Positions 61,355-64,000 of a stretch of DNA of 64,000 bases are shown one piece after another; position 1 is the first letter of the stretch; each line of letters opens with the position of its first letter. Position numbers and translations under genes: made by a program. A model generated the notes under the pieces. That model was not told the origin of the DNA. It saw only the letters and a list, made by a program, of their open reading frames with translations, and made no database searches. The stretch is from contig JADKCH010000004.1 of the NCBI GenBank assembly GCA_016714685.1, forward strand, positions 134,965-198,964, given 5' to 3'. Source of the DNA: Candidatus Geothrix odensensis. GTDB lineage: Bacteria > Acidobacteriota > Holophagae > Holophagales > Holophagaceae.

Positions 61355-62725
61355 CTACGACGTGGAAGGCGCCACCGGGTAGTTCCCGGTGAAGCAGGCG
61401 TAGCAGAAGCCCTGGCCGTCCGTGTCGCCCATGCAGCCCTCGAGATCCTCCAGGCTCAGGTAGCCGAGGGTGTCAGCCTCCACGAAGGCGGTGATCTCTT
61501 CGAGAGGCATGTACGAGGCGATGAGGTGCTGGCGCTTGGGCGTGTCGATGCCGTAGAAGCAGGAGTGCGTGGTGGGCGGGCAGGCGATGCGCATGTGCAC
61601 CTCGCTGGCGCCGGCCTCGCGCACCATCTGCACGATCTTCTTGCTGGTGGTGCCCCGCACGATGCTGTCGTCCACCAGCACGACGCGCTTGCCAGCCAGC
61701 AGGTGCCGCACGGGGTTCAGCTTCACCTTCACGCCGAAGCTGCGGATGTTCTGCTTGGGTTCGATGAAGGTGCGGCCCACGTAGTGGTTGCGGATGATGC
61801 CGAAGTCGAAGGGGATGCCGGACTGCTCGGAATAACCCAGGGCCGCGCTCACCCCGCTGTCCGGCACGGGCACGATCAGGTCGGCTTCCACGGGGTGGCG
61901 CAGGGCCAGGCGGCGCCCCATCTCGCGCCGCGCCACCATCACGCTCTGGCCGTAGACCAGGGAATCCGGCCGGGCGAAGTAGATGTGCTCGAACACGCAG
62001 GGCTTCGGCTGCACCTTGGGCAGGGGGAAGCGGGAGCGGATCTCGCCCGTCCTCCGCGACACCACCACCATCTCCCCGGGGACCACGTCGCGGTCATAGC
62101 TGGCACCCACCAGGTCGAAGGCGCAGGTCTCCGAGCTGAAGGCGTGGGTCTCGCCCATGTGGCCCATGGCGAGAGGCCGGAAGCCGTGGGGATCCCGCGC
62201 CGCGATGAGCGCGTCATCCGTGAGGATCAGCAGCGAGTAGGCTCCCTTGGCCTCCCGGAGGGCCGCCACCACGGCATCCTCCAGCGTGTCGGCCTGGGCG
62301 CGGTTGATGAGGGCCAGCAGGACTTCGCTGTCGGAGGGGCTGGTGAAGGTGTGGCCCTCGGCGATGAGCCGGTCGCGCAGCTCGCCGGTATTGGTGAGGT
62401 TGCCGTTGTGGCACAGGGCCACCTGGCCGAAGCGGCCATGGATGAGGAAGGGGTGGGCGGCCGAGGCCACGTTGCCGCCGGTGGTGGAGTAGCGGGTGTG
62501 GCCGATGGCCGCGTCGCCGGGCAGGCCGTCCAGCACCGCCTCGGTGAACACGTCCGCGACGTAGCCCTGCGCCTTGTGGAGGTGCAGGCCCTCCTCGTCT
62601 CCGGAGCAGATGCCGGCGGCCTCCTGGCCGCGGTGCTGCAGCGCATAGAGGCCCAGGTAGGTCTGGCGAGAGGCCTCCGTCTGCCGGCAGATCCCGAAAA
62701 CCCCGCACTCATCCCGGAACGGCAT
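61355..62725 (-). CDS. purF: amidophosphoribosyltransferase
   Basis: 456 residues. First committed enzyme of purine synthesis: PRPP plus glutamine to phosphoribosylamine. A six-residue propeptide MPFRDE precedes the catalytic Cys7 (ECGVFGICR). GHTRYSTTGG and HNGNLTN belong to the glutaminase domain; the PRPP loop is VVLVDDSIVRGTTSKK. Cysteines in CVFEHIYFARPDS, ACPPT and CYACFTGNYP match the 4Fe-4S ligands of the Bacillus type, so this is the iron-sulfur PurF. Start ATG 62725 with GGGGGA upstream. It is flanked by the two paralogous secreted proteins. Confidence 0.96.
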   Translation of the reverse strand: MPFRDECGVFGICRQTEASRQTYLGLYALQHRGQEAAGICSGDEEGLHLHKAQGYVADVFTEAVLDGLPGDAAIGHTRYSTTGGNVASAAHPFLIHGRFGQVALCHNGNLTNTGELRDRLIAEGHTFTSPSDSEVLLALINRAQADTLEDAVVAALREAKGAYSLLILTDDALIAARDPHGFRPLAMGHMGETHAFSSETCAFDLVGASYDRDVVPGEMVVVSRRTGEIRSRFPLPKVQPKPCVFEHIYFARPDSLVYGQSVMVARREMGRRLALRHPVEADLIVPVPDSGVSAALGYSEQSGIPFDFGIIRNHYVGRTFIEPKQNIRSFGVKVKLNPVRHLLAGKRVVLVDDSIVRGTTSKKIVQMVREAGASEVHMRIACPPTTHSCFYGIDTPKRQHLIASYMPLEEITAFVEADTLGYLSLEDLEGCMGDTDGQGFCYACFTGNYPVAPSTS

Positions 62726-62805
62726 GCTTCCCCCAAGTCCTCCAGGATAAGCCCTGGGAACCTGATCCCGTAGCCTCGGCATCCCTGGTCCAGCCCGGAG
62801 TCCCC

Positions 62806-63540
62806 ATGCGTCTGTCCATCCTTATGCTTTCCCTGGCCTTGCCCCTCGGGGCCAACGGCCTGGACGACCTGCGCTCCTCCCTGCAGAAGCTTCAGGGCTC
62901 GGAACCGGTGAAGGCCACCCTGGACCACAGCTTCTGGCGCCAGACCATGGACGACAAAAAACCCCTCGTCAGCCAGGGCAAGGTCACAGCCCAGCTCGAG
63001 GACGGCCCCCAGGGCCTCAAGGTGGCCTGGGGCCGGGGCACTCTCCAGCAGGCCGCAAAGGAACTTGCCGCGCAGGAACGCGAACCCGACCGCCCGGCCC
63101 CCACCCGCATCGCCCTGCGGAACGTGGACCCCCTCGAGGTCGGGGAATCCCTGAGCCATGCCGAGGCCCTCCTACGCGACCTGGCCCAGGCCCAGGTCCA
63201 GGAGGAGCGGGCCGACACCTGGCAGGGCAGGCCCGCCAAGCTCCTCGTGCTGAAGCTGACCCCGAAGATCCCCGAGAGCCAGAGGAAGTACCTCAAGGAA
63301 CTGAAGGTCGACGCCAAGGTGTGGATCGGGGCGGACGGCGTGCCCCTGGCCTTCGCCAGCAGCGTGAGCTTCAAGGGCAGCCGCATGTTCATCAGCTTCG
63401 AGGGCGGCAACACCCAGGAGCTCCACTTCAGCCGGGTCGGCAACCGCCTCGTGACCACCCGCGCCACCAGCGAGGACCGCAGCTCCGGCTTCGGCGCCTC
63501 GACCCAGACGAAGAAGACCACGACCCTGACCGTGCTGTAG
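62806..63540 (+). CDS. secreted protein, paralogue of the one at 60652
   Basis: 244 residues; signal peptide MRLSILMLSLALPLGANG. The start LDDLRSSLQKLQGSEPVKA parallels LADLKAALKALPQASKVSA of the protein at 60652, and VWIGADGVPLA parallels VWIGADGLPIA. The C-terminal 40 residues are Thr/Ser-rich. Likely a periplasmic or outer-membrane-associated protein of a lineage-specific family; function unknown. It is divergent from purF with an 80-base gap, and convergent with the next gene. Confidence 0.6.
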   Translation: MRLSILMLSLALPLGANGLDDLRSSLQKLQGSEPVKATLDHSFWRQTMDDKKPLVSQGKVTAQLEDGPQGLKVAWGRGTLQQAAKELAAQEREPDRPAPTRIALRNVDPLEVGESLSHAEALLRDLAQAQVQEERADTWQGRPAKLLVLKLTPKIPESQRKYLKELKVDAKVWIGADGVPLAFASSVSFKGSRMFISFEGGNTQELHFSRVGNRLVTTRATSEDRSSGFGASTQTKKTTTLTVL

Positions 63541-63546
63541 GTCCCC

Positions 63547-64000
63547 TCAGCGCACCGTCACCGTGCTCTCGACGGCCTGCCCGGCCTCCTGGGCCCAGGC
63601 CCGGAGGGTGCTGAGCAGGGTGGTCCCGGCTTCGGCGGGCGCCAGGGCGGAGGTGCTGTCCAGGCCCTCCAGGTGCAGTTCCAGCCGGGCGAGGTCCCCC
63701 TGGTCGAACCGGACGCTGAGATCGCAGAGGGCAAGCAGCTTCGGGGCCACCTCCACCAGCACGGTGGAGGCATGCAGACCCTGCGGCATCTCGAGGCTCC
63801 AGACCGGAAGGCTGCGGCTGCCGAAGCGGAGGGCGATGGGCTCGGGCCGGGTCTGCGGGGAGGGCCCGGCGAGGTAGAGCAGCCGCTCGGCCCGGCCCAG
63901 CAGCATCGCCTGTGCGTAGGGCGTGCCCTCCGTGCGGTCCGCCTCCAGGCGCCACCCGCCCATGCGGGGCTTCTGCACCTTGTTGTGGCTGCGGGTCCCG
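63547..64000 (-). CDS. protein of unknown function, N terminus outside window
   Basis: The frame is open to the right edge without a stop, so at least 150 residues of a longer protein are visible; a GTG at 63978 is the first start inside the window and may be a false one. Sequence is Leu/Ala/Glu-rich with beta-type stretches (LHASTVLVEVAPKLLALCDL) and ends in AVESTVTVR. No signal peptide or motif is visible in the part present. No family recognised. Confidence 0.45.
   Translation of the reverse strand, partial: GTRSHNKVQKPRMGGWRLEADRTEGTPYAQAMLLGRAERLLYLAGPSPQTRPEPIALRFGSRSLPVWSLEMPQGLHASTVLVEVAPKLLALCDLSVRFDQGDLARLELHLEGLDSTSALAPAEAGTTLLSTLRAWAQEAGQAVESTVTVR

Overview
This 64 kb window is ordinary, densely packed chromosomal DNA of a G+C-rich, Gram-negative, flagellated bacterium. 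Outer-membrane barrels, a periplasmic tetraheme cytochrome, a long flagellar locus, Ser/Thr-kinase signalling and very short intergenic gaps fit Acidobacteriota, most likely Holophagae (a Geothrix/Holophaga-like organism). That placement is inferred from gene content and style; no rRNA is present to prove it.

Layout. 1-7.3 kb, mostly minus strand: end of a membrane protein, an alpha/beta hydrolase, a cold-shock protein, a small outer-membrane barrel, a fused E1 alpha/beta 2-oxoacid dehydrogenase, a porin-like barrel and an ammonium transporter. 7.4-10.0 kb: a KdpD-like kinase without the usual KdpD domain and its KdpE-like regulator. 10.02-11.92 kb: anomalous sequence (71 bases without C, then 1,768 bases without T) that I read as a sequencing/assembly artefact; it hides the end of the regulator and the start of bioB. 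11.9-21.7 kb: bioB, a hemerythrin, a chemoreceptor, an HlyD-type adaptor, a tetraheme cytochrome, valS, a zinc-ribbon protein, a DnaQ-like exonuclease, a 56-residue protein and yraN.

Flagellar block 1 (21.9-29.1 kb) is flhA-flhF-flhG-fliA-fliM-fliN/Y. It is followed by glmS, tRNA-Val(GAC) with an unusual repeat element, and a minus-strand STAS/Omp85 pair. Flagellar block 2 (35.6-47.3 kb) is flgB-flgC-fliE-fliF-fliG-fliH-fliI-fliJ-motE-like-fliK-flgD-flgE, the switch, export ATPase, rod and hook genes. Sequences matching the sigma-54 -24/-12 element lie in front of flhA, flgB and fliK, so the locus is probably under RpoN control; FlhF/FlhG suggest polar flagella.

47.4-64 kb: ispG, yidD, a second and much longer GlmS-like enzyme, an iron-sulfur repair (RIC) protein behind an AT-rich leader, an acyltransferase, a Ser/Thr kinase with TPRs facing a sigma-54 activator, a Yip1 protein, a crotonase, miaA, and purF between two related secreted proteins.

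I see no CRISPR array, insertion sequence, prophage or defence system. The items most worth checking are the T-free block, the two long-stem palindromic intergenic elements, the duplicated tRNA-Val tail, the sigma-54 promoter set, the 819-residue GlmS-like protein and the STAS-Omp85 coupling.
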